Of a stretch of 35,086 nucleotides of DNA, positions 16,291-25,289 are shown one piece after another; the first letter of the stretch is position 1; every line of letters starts with the position of its first letter. Source of the stretch: Acidobacteriota bacterium (GTDB taxonomy: Bacteria > Acidobacteriota > Thermoanaerobaculia > Multivoradales > JAHEKO01); contig JAOTWP010000034.1 of NCBI GenBank assembly GCA_029862975.1, positions 1-35,086 of the forward strand, given 5' to 3'. The position numbers were made by a program, and so were the translations under genes. A model generated the notes under the pieces. The model saw only the letters and a program-made list of their open reading frames with translations, made no database searches and had not been told where the DNA came from.

Positions 16291-18492
16291 CTACCGACGG
16301 GGCGGCCGCCGCCCTCCGCGCTGGGGCCGCCGCCCCCTGGAATCCCGGTCTCCCGCCTTCGCGGCGACGGGTGGGCCGTCGTAGCCCATGCCCTCGTACT
16401 CCTTCGGGTCGTAGCCGGGGGCCTCCATGATGACGGCCTTGCGGGACAGCCGCACCCGGTTGTCCTCGATGCTGATGACCTTCACCTCGGCCTCGTCGCC
16501 GTCCTTGAGGATGTCGGTCACGGACTTCACCCGGTAGGGAGCGAGCTCGCTGATGTGCAGAAGCCCGTCCGTGCCGGGCAGGATCTCGAGGAAGGCGCCG
16601 TAGTCCTCGATCCGCCGCACGATGCCGGTGTAGTTCTTGCCGACCTCCGGGGTCTCGGTCAGGCGCTCGATGATCTCGATGGCGCGCTGCGCGGCGAGCC
16701 CGTCCGGCGAGCCGATGACGATCTTGCCGTCGTCGCCGATCTCGATCTCGCAGCCGGTCTCCTCGGTGATCGAGCGGATCGTCTTGCCGCCCGGGCCGAT
16801 GATGTCGCGGATCTTCTCCTTGTTGATGTAGATCGTGTGCAGGCGGGGAGCGAACTGCGAGAGGTCTCCTCGGGGCTCGCCGAGCTCGCGGGCCATGGCG
16901 TCGAGGATGTGGATGCGCCCCGCCCGCGCCTGCTCGAGGGCCGTCTGCATGATCTCGCGCGTGACGCCCGCGATCTTGATGTCCATCTGCAAGGCCGTGA
17001 TGCCGTCGCGGCTGCCTGCGACCTTGAAGTCCATGTCTCCCGAGTGGTCCTCCTGGCCCGCGATGTCCGAGAGCACGGCGAAATCGTGCTCTCCCTTGAT
17101 AAGCCCCATGGCAACGCCGGCCACGGGCGCGAGCATCGGCACCCCGGCGTCGAACAGCGCGAGCGAGCCGCCGCAGACCGTGGCCATCGAGGAGGAGCCG
17201 TTCGACTCCATGATCTCCGAGACGACGCGGATCGTGTAGGGGAAGTCCTCGGTGCTCGGCAGCACCGGCGTGAGGGCTCGGCGGGCCAGCACCCCGTGGC
17301 CGATCTCGCGACGGCCGGGTCCCCTGAGGAACTTGACCTCGCCGACCGAGAACGGCGGGAACCCGTAGTGCAGCAGGAAGCGCTGCCGGCTCTCGCCCTC
17401 GTACTCCTCGATGATCTGGGCGTCGCGCCCCGTGCCGAGCGTCGTGGTGACCAGCGCCTGCGTCTCGCCGCGCGTGAAGAGCGCCGAGCCGTGGGTGCGC
17501 GGCAGGAGTCCGGCCTCCATCGAGAGCTCGCGGATCTCGTCGAGGGCGCGGCCGTCGAGCCGGACCCGGCGGCCGAGCACGGTCTCGCGCAGGATCTCCT
17601 CCCGCACGTCCTGGATCGCCTTCTTGTACTCGGCCTGTACCGCCTCGTCTTCGGGGACCGTGGCGAGGAACTCCGTGACCACGTCCTTGATCGCGGTCTT
17701 CTGGGCGAGCTTGCCGCGGGTGGCCGAGGCCTCGCGCAGGCCGGCCCCCAGCTCGGAGCGGACCCGGTCGATGACCTCGCCGGAGTAGTCGGCGGGCGCG
17801 ACCCACTCGGGCTTGACGACCCCCATGGCCGCCTGCATCCGCTTCTGAGCCTCGACCACGTTCTGGATCTCGGCGTGGGCGGCGAAGATGGCGTCGAGGA
17901 TGACCTGCTCCGGGAGCTGGTTGGCCGCCGCTTCGACCATGACGACGGCCTTCTCCGTTGCCACCACGATGAGGTCGAGGTCGCTCACCTCGCGATAGGA
18001 GTTCGTGGGGTTGAAGACGAGCTGGCCCTCGACCCGGCCGACCCGGACCGCGCCGAGCCGTTCGTAGAACGGGATGCCCGACAGGGCGAGCGCCGTGGCC
18101 GCGCCGTTGATGGCCAGCACGTCCGGGTCGTTCTCCCCGTCGGCCGAGAGCACGAAGGAGATCAGCTGGGTCTCGTGGAAATAGCCCTTGGGAAAGAGCG
18201 GCCGCAGGGGGCGATCCGTCATCCGGCAGGTCAGGATCTCCTTCTCGGTGGGGCGGCCTTCGCGCTTGAAGAAGCCGCCCGGGATGCGGCCCGCGGCGGC
18301 CGTGCCTTCACGGTAGTCCACGGTCAGCGGCAGGAAGCCGCGGGGCGTGGCCTCGGGCGCCCGGCAGGCGGTGCTGAGCACCATGGTGTCGCCGCAACGG
18401 ATGATGCAGGAGCCGTCCGCCTGCTTGGCGATCCGGCCGGTCTCGATCGAAAGCGTGGTCTCGCCCACGCGAGCTTCATCGACGTGTTTCAT
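16291..18492 (-). CDS. pnp: Polyribonucleotide nucleotidyltransferase (PNPase)
   Basis: It degrades RNA 3' to 5' by phosphorolysis and is a core part of the RNA-decay machinery. Two RNase PH domains are visible: the second carries FTRGETQALVTTTLG, SNGSSSMATVCGG and the catalytic SGDMDFKVAG. They are followed by a KH domain (IGPGGKTIRSITEETG) and an S1 domain (GIVRRIEDYGAFLEI...LLHISEL). The tail is Gly/Arg-rich. 733 residues from ATG 18492; an in-frame ATG at 18525 is less likely because GAGGAAGAG lies just before 18492 and the family begins near that residue. It follows rpsO, as in most bacteria, with a hairpin in between that may serve autoregulation. Confidence 0.98.
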   Translation of the reverse strand: MKHVDEARVGETTLSIETGRIAKQADGSCIIRCGDTMVLSTACRAPEATPRGFLPLTVDYREGTAAAGRIPGGFFKREGRPTEKEILTCRMTDRPLRPLFPKGYFHETQLISFVLSADGENDPDVLAINGAATALALSGIPFYERLGAVRVGRVEGQLVFNPTNSYREVSDLDLIVVATEKAVVMVEAAANQLPEQVILDAIFAAHAEIQNVVEAQKRMQAAMGVVKPEWVAPADYSGEVIDRVRSELGAGLREASATRGKLAQKTAIKDVVTEFLATVPEDEAVQAEYKKAIQDVREEILRETVLGRRVRLDGRALDEIRELSMEAGLLPRTHGSALFTRGETQALVTTTLGTGRDAQIIEEYEGESRQRFLLHYGFPPFSVGEVKFLRGPGRREIGHGVLARRALTPVLPSTEDFPYTIRVVSEIMESNGSSSMATVCGGSLALFDAGVPMLAPVAGVAMGLIKGEHDFAVLSDIAGQEDHSGDMDFKVAGSRDGITALQMDIKIAGVTREIMQTALEQARAGRIHILDAMARELGEPRGDLSQFAPRLHTIYINKEKIRDIIGPGGKTIRSITEETGCEIEIGDDGKIVIGSPDGLAAQRAIEIIERLTETPEVGKNYTGIVRRIEDYGAFLEILPGTDGLLHISELAPYRVKSVTDILKDGDEAEVKVISIEDNRVRLSRKAVIMEAPGYDPKEYEGMGYDGPPVAAKAGDRDSRGRRPQRGGRRPPRR

Positions 18493-18562
18493 TTCTCTTC
18501 CTCTTTTCCTGTGTCGTCTGTCCACCCGGCGGACGGGTCGAGCTCAGCTCGCAGTGCAAGAT

Positions 18563-18605
18563 GAGCGAATGCCCTTCGATCCCCGTCGGGCGGGCACCGG
18601 CGCTC
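18563..18605 (-). promoter_or_regulatory. Long hairpin in the pnp leader
   Basis: GAGCG plus TGCCC pair with GGGCA plus CGCTC across a small internal loop, with a further CCCG/GGG pairing at the top. It lies about 70 bases upstream of pnp. In E. coli a hairpin at this place is cut by RNase III and PNPase then represses its own mRNA; the same use here is inferred only from position and shape. Confidence 0.4.
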
Positions 18606-18635
18606 GGCTTGTCGATCGGCTGGGCTGGGGTGGGG

Positions 18636-18896
18636 TTACTTGCGAAGGGACAAACGCTCGATGGCCGTCCGGTAGCGCTCGACGCTCTGACGCTTGAGGT
18701 AGTCGAGCAGCCGGCGACGCCGGCCGACCAGCTGCAAGAGGCCGCGCCGGCTGTGGTGGTCCTTGGCGTGGGTCTTGAAGTGCTCGGTGAGCTGATTGAT
18801 CCGCTGCGTCAGGAGGGCGATCTGTACCTCGGGAGACCCGGTGTCCGTCTCGTGGGTGCGATAGTCCTCGATGACCTGAGCCTTGGCTGCTTTCAC
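18636..18896 (-). CDS. rpsO: Small ribosomal subunit protein S15
   Basis: S15 binds the central domain of 16S rRNA early in 30S assembly. 86 residues with the family core [19 protein letters not shown] and [23 protein letters not shown]. The start is GTG at 18896, with GGAG 8 bases upstream inside a purine-rich AGGAGGAAGAGGGAG tract, a strong ribosome site. The family usually starts close to this point. It stands between truB and pnp, the classical order. The 127-base gap before it carries a possible promoter and a striking repeat, so it may be transcribed separately from truB. In other bacteria S15 represses its own translation by binding this leader; whether this leader does so is open. Confidence 0.98.
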   Translation of the reverse strand: MKAAKAQVIEDYRTHETDTGSPEVQIALLTQRINQLTEHFKTHAKDHHSRRGLLQLVGRRRRLLDYLKRQSVERYRTAIERLSLRK

Positions 18897-18932
18897 TGGA
18901 ACAACTCCCTCTTCCTCCTGATCTTGCGCTCT

Positions 18933-18961
18933 GTCTTCTTTCAGTCTTCTATCTGTCTTCT
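18933..18961 (-). repeat. Three AGAAGAC repeats at 11-bp spacing in the rpsO leader
   Basis: On the plus strand GTCTTCT occurs at 18933-18939, 18944-18950 and 18955-18961, each exactly 11 bases apart, with a weaker GTCTTTT at 18965. In the rpsO transcript this is a purine-rich AGAAGAC array upstream of the ribosome site. It could be a protein-binding array on DNA (one helical turn apart) or an RNA element. Confidence 0.85.
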
Positions 18962-18981
18962 GCGGTCTTTTTCCGCGCCGG

Positions 18982-19009
18982 ACTCTAGCACAGAAACCGC
19001 CGTCGCGAA
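18982..19009 (-). promoter_or_regulatory. Possible sigma-70 promoter for rpsO
   Basis: Minus strand TTCGCG (19009-19004), 16 bases, TAGAGT (18987-18982). The -35 is poor. The start would fall near 18975, at a small hairpin with arms GCGG and CCGC (18962-18976), giving a leader of about 80 bases. Confidence 0.3.
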
Positions 19010-19023
19010 GGGGCTCCGGGTCT

Positions 19024-19938
19024 CTAGGAGAACACGATTCGCGGCTGGACGATCCCGGCTCCGGAGCCGATCCGCTCGCTGATCGTGCCGACCGCGATGA
19101 ACCGGTGGCGGCTGTCGAGCAGCTTGACCCAGTCCCCTTCCTCGCCCTCGAGGTCGCGGACGAGCACCGTCTGGCCGTGGAGGAGCCGGCGCGCCTGGCG
19201 AGGCTCGACGACCAGCTGGCCGAACGGCAGCGGAATCGCGTGGAAGGGAATCCACCAGGCCCCGTCCGCGGGGTCCTCGAGGGCGGCCAGCGGCTCGAGG
19301 CCGATGGCCTCGTCGACCCGGAAGGGTCCGACCCTCGTGCGCCGCAGCGACGCGAGGTGGGCGCCGTAGCCGGTGGACTTCCCGAGCTCCTGCGCCAGGG
19401 TCCGCACGTAGGTGCCGGAGGTGCACTCGAGCCGGAAGGGCAGCCGGCCGTCCTCGAGGCGGCCGCTCGCTTCGAACGAGTAGACCGTGATCTCCTTGCG
19501 GATCTCCGGCACGTCCTCGCCCTTGCGGGCGAGCTCGTAGTGTTTCCGGCCGTCGACCTTCTTGGCGCTGAACGGCGGCGCGGCCTGCGCGTAGGTGCCG
19601 ACGAAGCTCGGCATCGCCGCGGCGACGAGCTCGTGGGTCAAACCCGCGATCGGCCGCTCGCCGGTCACCTGACCCAGGGCGTCGTAGGTGTCGGTCGACA
19701 CGCCGAACCGGATCTCTCCCTCGTAGACCTTCGGCGCCTGGATGAGGAAGCGGGTCAGCCGGGTGGCGCGGCCCAGGGTCAGGACGAGCAGTCCGGTGGC
19801 GCCGGGGTCGAGGGTGCCGCAGTGCCCGACGCCGCGCTGGCCCACGATGCGCCGCGTGCGCTGGACGACGTCGTGCGACGTGCAGCCGCCCGGCTTGTCG
19901 ACCAGCAACAGCCCGTCTCGGGCGGCGGCGGAGCTCAA
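19024..19938 (-). CDS. truB: tRNA pseudouridine-55 synthase
   Basis: It converts U55 in the T loop of tRNAs to pseudouridine. The catalytic aspartate is Asp44 in [31 protein letters not shown] at the N terminus and the [10 protein letters not shown] segment are typical. The C-terminal part carries a PUA-like domain ([25 protein letters not shown]). About 304 residues. No ATG or GTG is usable near the family start; the TTG at 19938 overlaps the nrnA stop as TTGA, so I take it as the start. It belongs to the infB-rbfA-nrnA-truB-rpsO run. It ends 127 bases before rpsO. Confidence 0.95.
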   Translation of the reverse strand: MSSAAARDGLLLVDKPGGCTSHDVVQRTRRIVGQRGVGHCGTLDPGATGLLVLTLGRATRLTRFLIQAPKVYEGEIRFGVSTDTYDALGQVTGERPIAGLTHELVAAAMPSFVGTYAQAAPPFSAKKVDGRKHYELARKGEDVPEIRKEITVYSFEASGRLEDGRLPFRLECTSGTYVRTLAQELGKSTGYGAHLASLRRTRVGPFRVDEAIGLEPLAALEDPADGAWWIPFHAIPLPFGQLVVEPRQARRLLHGQTVLVRDLEGEEGDWVKLLDSRHRFIAVGTISERIGSGAGIVQPRIVFS

Positions 19939-20912
19939 GCGAGGGCTGCCCGGAGCCGTTCGACGAGCGTGGCGGTGAGCGCGGGGAGCTCGCCCTCGGC
20001 CTCGAAGCCCGCCGCGTTCTTGTGTCCGCCGCCGCCGTAGGAGCGGGCGATCGCCTCGACGTCGACGCTGCCGCGGCTGCGCAGCGAGCCCTTGTACCCG
20101 CCGGGGGCGATCTGCCGGAGCAGGAGCACAGCATCGACTCCGGCGATGGAGCGCGGGTAGTCCACGAGATCCTCCGCGTCGGCGGCCGTCGCGCCGCTGC
20201 GCTCGAACATGCCGTCGGTGAGCGACACGGTGGCGATCCGGCCGCCGTGGTGGAGCTCCAGGCTCGTCAGCATCTCGCCGAGCAGCCGCACGGTGGCTTC
20301 CGACTGGCTCTCGTAGATCCAACGGCTGACCTCGTCGGGCTGCGCCCCGCCGCGGACGAGGGCCGCCGCCGTCTCGAAGGCGCCCGCCGTCGTGTTGCCG
20401 AACCGGAAACCGCCGGTGTCGGTCATCACGGCGGTGTAGAGGGCCGTGGCGGTGGCCGCGTCGACCGCGACGCCGAGGGCGGCGGCCAGGCGGTAGATCA
20501 TCTCGCCGAGCGCCGGGGCGCCGGTATCGATCCAGTTGGTCTCGCCGAAGAGCTCGTTGCCGAGGTGATGGTCGAGGTTGAGGATCGCGAGCTGGGACAG
20601 CGCCGCCTCCAGGCCGGTGCGATCGAGGCTCGGGCACTCGAGGCAGATCGAGTAGTCGAAGGCGTCGGGGAAGCCTGCGGGCGGCTCTTCGCCCACGTGG
20701 ACGCGGTCGCTGCCGGCCAGGGCGCCGTAGACCGGAGGCATGGGGTCCCGATTCCAGACCAGGGCTCCCTTGCCGAGCTGCCGCAGGATGCGGGCCAGTC
20801 CGAGCGCGGATCCGAGCGAGTCTCCGTCGGGACGTCGGTGGCCGGTCAACAGGAAGCGCTGGCCGTTGCGTAGCGCCTGCATCAGTCCGTCGGGTGGGGG
20901 CACGCTGCTCAT
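19935..20912 (-). CDS. nrnA: Bifunctional oligoribonuclease / PAP phosphatase (DHH family)
   Basis: NrnA degrades short RNAs (2-5 nt) and can dephosphorylate 3'-phosphoadenosine 5'-phosphate; in several bacteria it also cleaves pGpG. The DHH domain has HRRPDGDSLGS at 25-35 and DHH at 114-116, and the DHHA1 domain ends with GGGHKNAAGF. The second metal motif reads CLECPSLDRTG, with Glu where many family members have Asp. 325 residues. Start ATG 20912 overlaps the rbfA stop (ATGA); its stop overlaps truB (TTGA). The place between rbfA and truB is the usual one. Confidence 0.95.
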   Translation of the reverse strand: MSSVPPPDGLMQALRNGQRFLLTGHRRPDGDSLGSALGLARILRQLGKGALVWNRDPMPPVYGALAGSDRVHVGEEPPAGFPDAFDYSICLECPSLDRTGLEAALSQLAILNLDHHLGNELFGETNWIDTGAPALGEMIYRLAAALGVAVDAATATALYTAVMTDTGGFRFGNTTAGAFETAAALVRGGAQPDEVSRWIYESQSEATVRLLGEMLTSLELHHGGRIATVSLTDGMFERSGATAADAEDLVDYPRSIAGVDAVLLLRQIAPGGYKGSLRSRGSVDVEAIARSYGGGGHKNAAGFEAEGELPALTATLVERLRAALA

Positions 20913-21247
20913 TCGGAGTTCTCCAGGAGTTCGCTGATTCGTTGGCTGTGCTCGGGACCGCGGTCGAGCTCGAAGGCCAGCGCCGGCGCCCGCCGCATGT
21001 GGCGCAGGCGGCCGGCCAGCCGGGTGCGGAAGAACCCCGCCGCGCGGTTCAACGCGTCCAGGGTGGCCCGCCGCTCCTCGTCGCCGGCCAGGATCGAGAC
21101 CCGGACCCGAGCGCTGCCGAGGTCGGGAGAGACCTCGACGGCCGAGACGTGAGCCTCCCGCAGGCGCGGGTCACGCGCCTCGCGGAGGAGCAGATCCGCG
21201 AGCTCGGCCCGGAGCAGGTCCTCGACCCGCTGGGTGCGGCGGCTCAT
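20909..21247 (-). CDS. rbfA: Ribosome-binding factor A
   Basis: RbfA is a small KH-like protein that helps 30S maturation and 16S 5' end processing, notably in the cold. 112 residues, with MSRRTQRVEDLLRAELADLL at the N terminus, ARDPRL...VSAVEVSPDLGSARVRVSIL in the middle and the AGFFRTRLAGRLRHMRRAPALAFELDRG end that defines the family. The start ATG 21247 overlaps the DUF503 stop and its own stop overlaps nrnA, so the three are coupled. Confidence 0.96.
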   Translation of the reverse strand: MSRRTQRVEDLLRAELADLLLREARDPRLREAHVSAVEVSPDLGSARVRVSILAGDEERRATLDALNRAAGFFRTRLAGRLRHMRRAPALAFELDRGPEHSQRISELLENSE

Positions 21248-21537
21248 CCGCCGTCCTCCACGAGCCGTTCGTCCCAGCGGGTGACGACGATGTCGTAGCG
21301 CTCGTCGAAGAGCCGCCGGAGCTGCTCGCCGAGGCGGCGCAGGTGCGCGCCGTCCGGAGCGACCGCCGCGATCCCCAGCTCGCTTCTCTGATGAAGCTCG
21401 TGGAGCGCGGTCTCGGCGATCGACACCCGGAACCGGCCGTGGATCCGGTCTTTGAGGCTCTTCACGATCCTTCGCTTTTCCTTGAGGCTGCGGGCGCCGG
21501 GCAGGTGAATCTCGACGGTGACGACGGAGACGGGCAT
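21244..21537 (-). CDS. DUF503 family protein (YlxP-like)
   Basis: A 97-residue protein of the DUF503 family, named YlxP in Bacillus, found between infB and rbfA in many bacteria. The diagnostic parts are VVTVEIHLPGARSLKEKRRIVKSLKDRI at the N terminus and an IAAVAPDGAHLRRLGEQL region towards the end. No biochemical function is firmly established; the constant position in the infB-rbfA cluster suggests a role in ribosome assembly or translation. It overlaps rbfA by four bases and follows infB after 73 bases that hold a stable hairpin. Confidence 0.93.
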   Translation of the reverse strand: MPVSVVTVEIHLPGARSLKEKRRIVKSLKDRIHGRFRVSIAETALHELHQRSELGIAAVAPDGAHLRRLGEQLRRLFDERYDIVVTRWDERLVEDGG

Positions 21538-21562
21538 GGGAGCCGTCGGCGAGGCGGCGGGG

Positions 21563-21591
21563 GAGCGGCGCGGCCGCGCGGGCCACCGCTC
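21563..21591 (-). terminator. GC-rich hairpin between infB and the DUF503 gene
   Basis: GAGCGG pairs with CCGCTC around an inner 12-base palindrome GCGCGGCCGCGC. Outer GGGGG/CCCCC pairing could extend it. No T tract follows, so it may be a partial terminator, processing site or simply a GC-rich spacer. Confidence 0.3.
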
Positions 21592-21610
21592 TCGCCCCCT
21601 CCGGGGCCGC

Positions 21611-23917
21611 CTAGAGCGAGGCGGCGACCTCTTCCTGGACGTAGGCCTCGATGATGTCCCCGGGCTTGACGTCCTGGTAGCCGTCGAGCCCGATGCCGCA
21701 GTCGAAGCCGCTGCGCACCTCGCTGGCGTCGTCCTTGAAGCGCTTCAGGGACGCCAGCTTGCCTTCCCAGACCACGACGTTGTCGCGCAGCAGGCGGGCG
21801 CGCGCGCTGCGGGGCACGAGGCCCTCGACCACATGGCAGCCGGCCACGCGGCCGAGCTTGGGAACCTTGAAGACCTCCCGCACCTCGGCCCTGCCTCGAG
21901 TCACCTCGCGGAAGGTCGGGTCCAGGAGTCCCACCATCGCCTTCGTGAGCTCGTCGACGAGCTCGTAGATCACGGTGTGCAGGCGCACGTCGATCTCTTC
22001 TTTGTCCGCCAGCTCGGCGGCATTGCGCTCCGGGCGGACGTTGAAGCCGACGATGATCGCCTGCGAGGCGGAGGCCAGCAGCACGTCGTCCGTCGTGATG
22101 CCGCCGACGCCGCCGCGGATCACGTGCACCTTGACCTGGTCGGTCGAGAGCTTCGCAAGGGTGTCCTTGAGGACCTCGAGCGACCCCTGGACGTCGGCCT
22201 TGAGGACGACTGCCAGCTCCTTGGCCTCGCCCTCCTGGATGCGATCGAAGAGCTGCTCGAGGGAGACCTTGCCCGGGGTCGCGACGAGCTGGCGATTGCG
22301 CAGCTCGACCTGCCGGAACTCGGACACGCTGCGCGCCTCCGACTCCTTCTGCACCACCTGGAAGGGGTCGCCGGCCGCCGGCAGGTCGTTGAGGCCGGTC
22401 ACCTCGACGGGAGTCGAGGGCCCGGCCTTCTCGATCCGCTCTCCGAGATCGTTCGTCATCGAGCGTACCTTGCCCCAGGTGGCGCCGGCCACGAAGACGT
22501 CGCCCACCGCCAGCGTCCCGTCCTGGACGAGGACCGTCGCGAGCATGCCGCGGCCCGGTTCCTTGCGCGCCTCGATGACCACGCCCTGGGCGTCGAGGGC
22601 CGGCGACGCCTTGAGCTCCAGGAGCTCGGTGGTCAGCGCGATCATCTCGAGAAGCTCCACGACGCCCTCGTTGTTCAGGGCGGAGATGTCGACGCTCACC
22701 GTTTCGCCGCCCCACTGCTCCACGAGCAGCCCTTGCTCGGAGAGCTCCTTCTTCACCCGATCGGGGTTGGCGTTGGCCTTGTCGATCTTGTTGACGGCGA
22801 CGATGATCGGCACGTTCGCCGCCTTGGCGTGGTCGATGGCCTCGAGGGTCTGCGGCATCACCCCGTCGTCGGCGGCGACGACGAGCACCACGATGTCGGT
22901 CGCGGCGGCGCCTCGGGCCCGCATCATCGTAAACGCCTCGTGCCCCGGCGTGTCCAGGAACACGATCTTCGAGTCCTTCACCGGCACCTCGTAGGCGCCG
23001 ATGTGCTGGGTGATGCCGCCGAACTCGCCCGCGGTGACCTTCGACGAGCGAATGGTGTCGAGCAGGGTCGTCTTGCCGTGGTCGACGTGGCCCATGATCG
23101 TCACGACCGGGGCGCGCGCCACCTTTTCGACGCCCGCGTCGTCGCCCGTGAGCTCCTGGCGCAGCTGGACCTCTTCCTCGAAGGTCACGGTCATCGCCTG
23201 AGCGCCGAGGCCCTCGGCGATCTCGATCGCCGAGGCGGGGTCGAGGAGGTGGTTGACGGTCACCATCTGCCCGCGCTCCATGAGGAGCTTGATCAGGTCC
23301 TTGCCCTTGAGCCCGAGCTTCTCGGCGAACTCGCGGACGGTCATCCCCTCGGTGACGGTCACGGGGGCGTCCGGGATCTCCGGCAGCTCGATCGACGATC
23401 CCGCGCCGCGCCTCGCCTTGCGCCGCTCCCCGCGGCCCGGACGGGCGGTCCCGGGCTGGGGCCGCTTGTCGCGGCGGGGCGGCGCGGCGGGGGAGGTGGC
23501 CGCCGGGGGCGGCGCGCCCGGTGCGGACGCCGCGGGCTGGGGAGCGGCCGCCGGCGCGGACGGGGGGACGGACGGGGGAGCGGGCGCCGGACGCTCGGTG
23601 ACGGGAATCGTCCGGATCCGCGGCTCGACCTTCTGGATGAGCGGCCGGCGCCGTGGCGGGCGCGCGGGGCCGGGGCGCGAGGGCCGGATGGGCCGGCGCC
23701 GCGGCGCCGGCGCCGCGGCCTTCGCCTCCTCGTCCCGCAGGATGACCTCGCGGGGTTGGGTGACGTTGCGGCCCTCGAGCGCCGATTGCAGCAGGCTGGC
23801 GTCGATCTCGGTCTCGACGCTGTCCAGTCGCAGGCCGATCGACTTCAGTTTGAAGAGGAGGTCCTGATCGGGGAGCCCCATCTTCCGTGCCAGGTCCTTG
23901 ACCTTGATCTTTGCCAT
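21611..23917 (-). CDS. infB: Translation initiation factor IF-2
   Basis: IF-2 is the GTPase that brings fMet-tRNA to the 30S subunit and promotes subunit joining. Layout (768 residues from ATG 23917): N-terminal IF2_N domain ([12 protein letters not shown]...), a Pro/Ala/Arg-rich linker at about 50-170, a second IF2_N domain ([18 protein letters not shown]), then the G domain with GHVDHGKT at 276-283, [18 protein letters not shown] and NKID, followed by the beta-barrel and C-terminal fMet-binding domains. ATG 23917 is chosen because AGGAG lies 12 bases upstream and the family begins with MAKIKV-like residues; ATG 23962 (15 residues longer) is possible. It lies 58 bases after nusA, as usual. 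Confidence 0.97.
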   Translation of the reverse strand: MAKIKVKDLARKMGLPDQDLLFKLKSIGLRLDSVETEIDASLLQSALEGRNVTQPREVILRDEEAKAAAPAPRRRPIRPSRPGPARPPRRRPLIQKVEPRIRTIPVTERPAPAPPSVPPSAPAAAPQPAASAPGAPPPAATSPAAPPRRDKRPQPGTARPGRGERRKARRGAGSSIELPEIPDAPVTVTEGMTVREFAEKLGLKGKDLIKLLMERGQMVTVNHLLDPASAIEIAEGLGAQAMTVTFEEEVQLRQELTGDDAGVEKVARAPVVTIMGHVDHGKTTLLDTIRSSKVTAGEFGGITQHIGAYEVPVKDSKIVFLDTPGHEAFTMMRARGAAATDIVVLVVAADDGVMPQTLEAIDHAKAANVPIIVAVNKIDKANANPDRVKKELSEQGLLVEQWGGETVSVDISALNNEGVVELLEMIALTTELLELKASPALDAQGVVIEARKEPGRGMLATVLVQDGTLAVGDVFVAGATWGKVRSMTNDLGERIEKAGPSTPVEVTGLNDLPAAGDPFQVVQKESEARSVSEFRQVELRNRQLVATPGKVSLEQLFDRIQEGEAKELAVVLKADVQGSLEVLKDTLAKLSTDQVKVHVIRGGVGGITTDDVLLASASQAIIVGFNVRPERNAAELADKEEIDVRLHTVIYELVDELTKAMVGLLDPTFREVTRGRAEVREVFKVPKLGRVAGCHVVEGLVPRSARARLLRDNVVVWEGKLASLKRFKDDASEVRSGFDCGIGLDGYQDVKPGDIIEAYVQEEVAASL

Positions 23918-23975
23918 CTGCCGTCGCTGCTCCTCGCGATCCTCGTGCTTGCCGGATCCCATCGCCGGGACTCTA

Positions 23976-25268
23976 CTACTCTTCTTCTCCGGTGCCGGCC
24001 GGGGCGTCCTCGGCCTCGGCCTCCTGTCCGGTGCCGGCCGGGGCGTCCTCGGCCTCGGCCTCCTGGAAGGCCTTGCTCAGCGCGGCCATGAAATCGGTGC
24101 CGCCGATCGAGGGCTCCGCCTCCTCCGTCCCCGCCGCCGCGGCCCCCGCGGCGGCCTCTTCCTCCGACATCGCCAGGTGCAGCATGTCGGCCAAGGCGTC
24201 GGCGACCTCGCCCTTGACGTCCGACTCGCTCTTGATGTCGATCTTCGCGCCCAGCAGCTCGGCCGCCAGCCGCACGTTGTGGCCGCGCTTGCCGATCGCC
24301 AGCGAGAGCTGGTCGTCCTCGACGATGACGTCGAGATGCGGCTCTTCGCCCGGGTGGGTGACCGAGACGCGGGTGATGCGCGCCGGCGCCAGGGCGCTCT
24401 GCGCGAAGGTGACGAGATCCTCGCTGTACTCGATGATGTCGATCTTCTCGCCACGCAGCTCGCGGATGATGGACTGGACCCGCGACCCCTTCATGCCGAC
24501 GCAGGCTCCCACCGGGTCGACGTCGCGCTCGCGGCTGAAGACGGCGACCTTGGCGCGCTCGCCCGGGGCGCGCACGGCGGCCTTGATCTGGACCGTCCCG
24601 TCGTAGATCTCCGGCACCTCCATCTCGAAGAGCTTCATCAAGAGCCGCGGGTCGGTGCGCGAAAGCACGACCTGGGGGCCTTTCGGCTGGGTATGGACGT
24701 CCGCGATGACGGCGCGGATGCGCTCGCCCTGGCTGTAGCGCTCGTGGCGCGACTGCTCGCTGCGCGGCACGGCGGCCTCGGTCCGGCCGAGGTCGACGAT
24801 GATGTCGCCGCGCTCGAATCGCTTGACGGTCCCGTTGACCACCTCGCCGACGCGGTCGATGAACTCGTTGTAGATCTTCTCCCGCTCCGCCTCGCGGATG
24901 CGCTGGTAGAGCACCTGCTTGGCCGACTGGGCCGCGATCCGGCCCAGTCCGGCGGTCGAGACCGGGATGTGGATCTCGGTGCCGACCTCGGCCTCGGGAT
25001 CGTGGTCGCGGGCCTCTTCGAGGGTCCATTCGGCCTGCGGGTCCTCGACTTCCTCCACGACCGTCTTGACGATGAAGGCCGAGAAGGTCCCGTTCTTGCG
25101 GTCGAAGGTCGAGCGCACGGGAGCCTTGATGCGGTGCTGCTTCTTGGCGGCCGAGGCCATCGCGTCCTCGAGCGCCGCGATCCAGCGCTCCATGTCGATG
25201 TCGCGCTCGCGCGCCGCCTGTTGCAGCACTTCTTCGAGACTGAACTCCGGGGTGTGTGTCGTTGCCAT
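23976..25268 (-). CDS. nusA: Transcription elongation/termination factor NusA
   Basis: NusA binds RNA polymerase and nascent RNA and modulates pausing, termination and antitermination. It has the N-terminal RNAP-binding domain (about 10-130), an S1 domain (140-200, VGEVVNGTVKRFERGDIIVDLG) and two KH domains (about 210-350, including GACVGMKGSRVQ and LAIGKRGHNVRLA). The E. coli-type acidic C-terminal repeats are absent; instead a Glu/Ala-rich tail ends in two copies of a 13-residue unit. 430 residues from ATG 25268. It starts 21 bases after rimP. In E. coli the nusA operon is autoregulated through leader termination, which matters for the terminator seen upstream of rimP here. Confidence 0.97.
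   Translation of the reverse strand: MATTHTPEFSLEEVLQQAARERDIDMERWIAALEDAMASAAKKQHRIKAPVRSTFDRKNGTFSAFIVKTVVEEVEDPQAEWTLEEARDHDPEAEVGTEIHIPVSTAGLGRIAAQSAKQVLYQRIREAEREKIYNEFIDRVGEVVNGTVKRFERGDIIVDLGRTEAAVPRSEQSRHERYSQGERIRAVIADVHTQPKGPQVVLSRTDPRLLMKLFEMEVPEIYDGTVQIKAAVRAPGERAKVAVFSRERDVDPVGACVGMKGSRVQSIIRELRGEKIDIIEYSEDLVTFAQSALAPARITRVSVTHPGEEPHLDVIVEDDQLSLAIGKRGHNVRLAAELLGAKIDIKSESDVKGEVADALADMLHLAMSEEEAAAGAAAAGTEEAEPSIGGTDFMAALSKAFQEAEAEDAPAGTGQEAEAEDAPAGTGEEE
23989..24066 (-). repeat. 39-bp in-frame tandem duplication at the nusA 3' end
   Basis: Two adjacent 39-base copies (23989-24027 and 24028-24066) differ only at the last base. Each encodes the 13-residue unit QEAEAEDAPAGTG at NusA residues 402-414 and 415-427. 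Near-identity at synonymous sites indicates a recent duplication. Confidence 0.95.
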
Positions 25269-25289
25269 GGGTGTCGGGACCTCTGCGCG

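Noticed and set aside
21518..24091. An 857-codon plus-strand open frame over infB, and a 767-codon one over pnp (16261-18564)
   Set aside because: Both are exact antisense shadows of well-recognised genes, rich in Arg, Asp, His and Leu as expected from GC-rich antisense frames.
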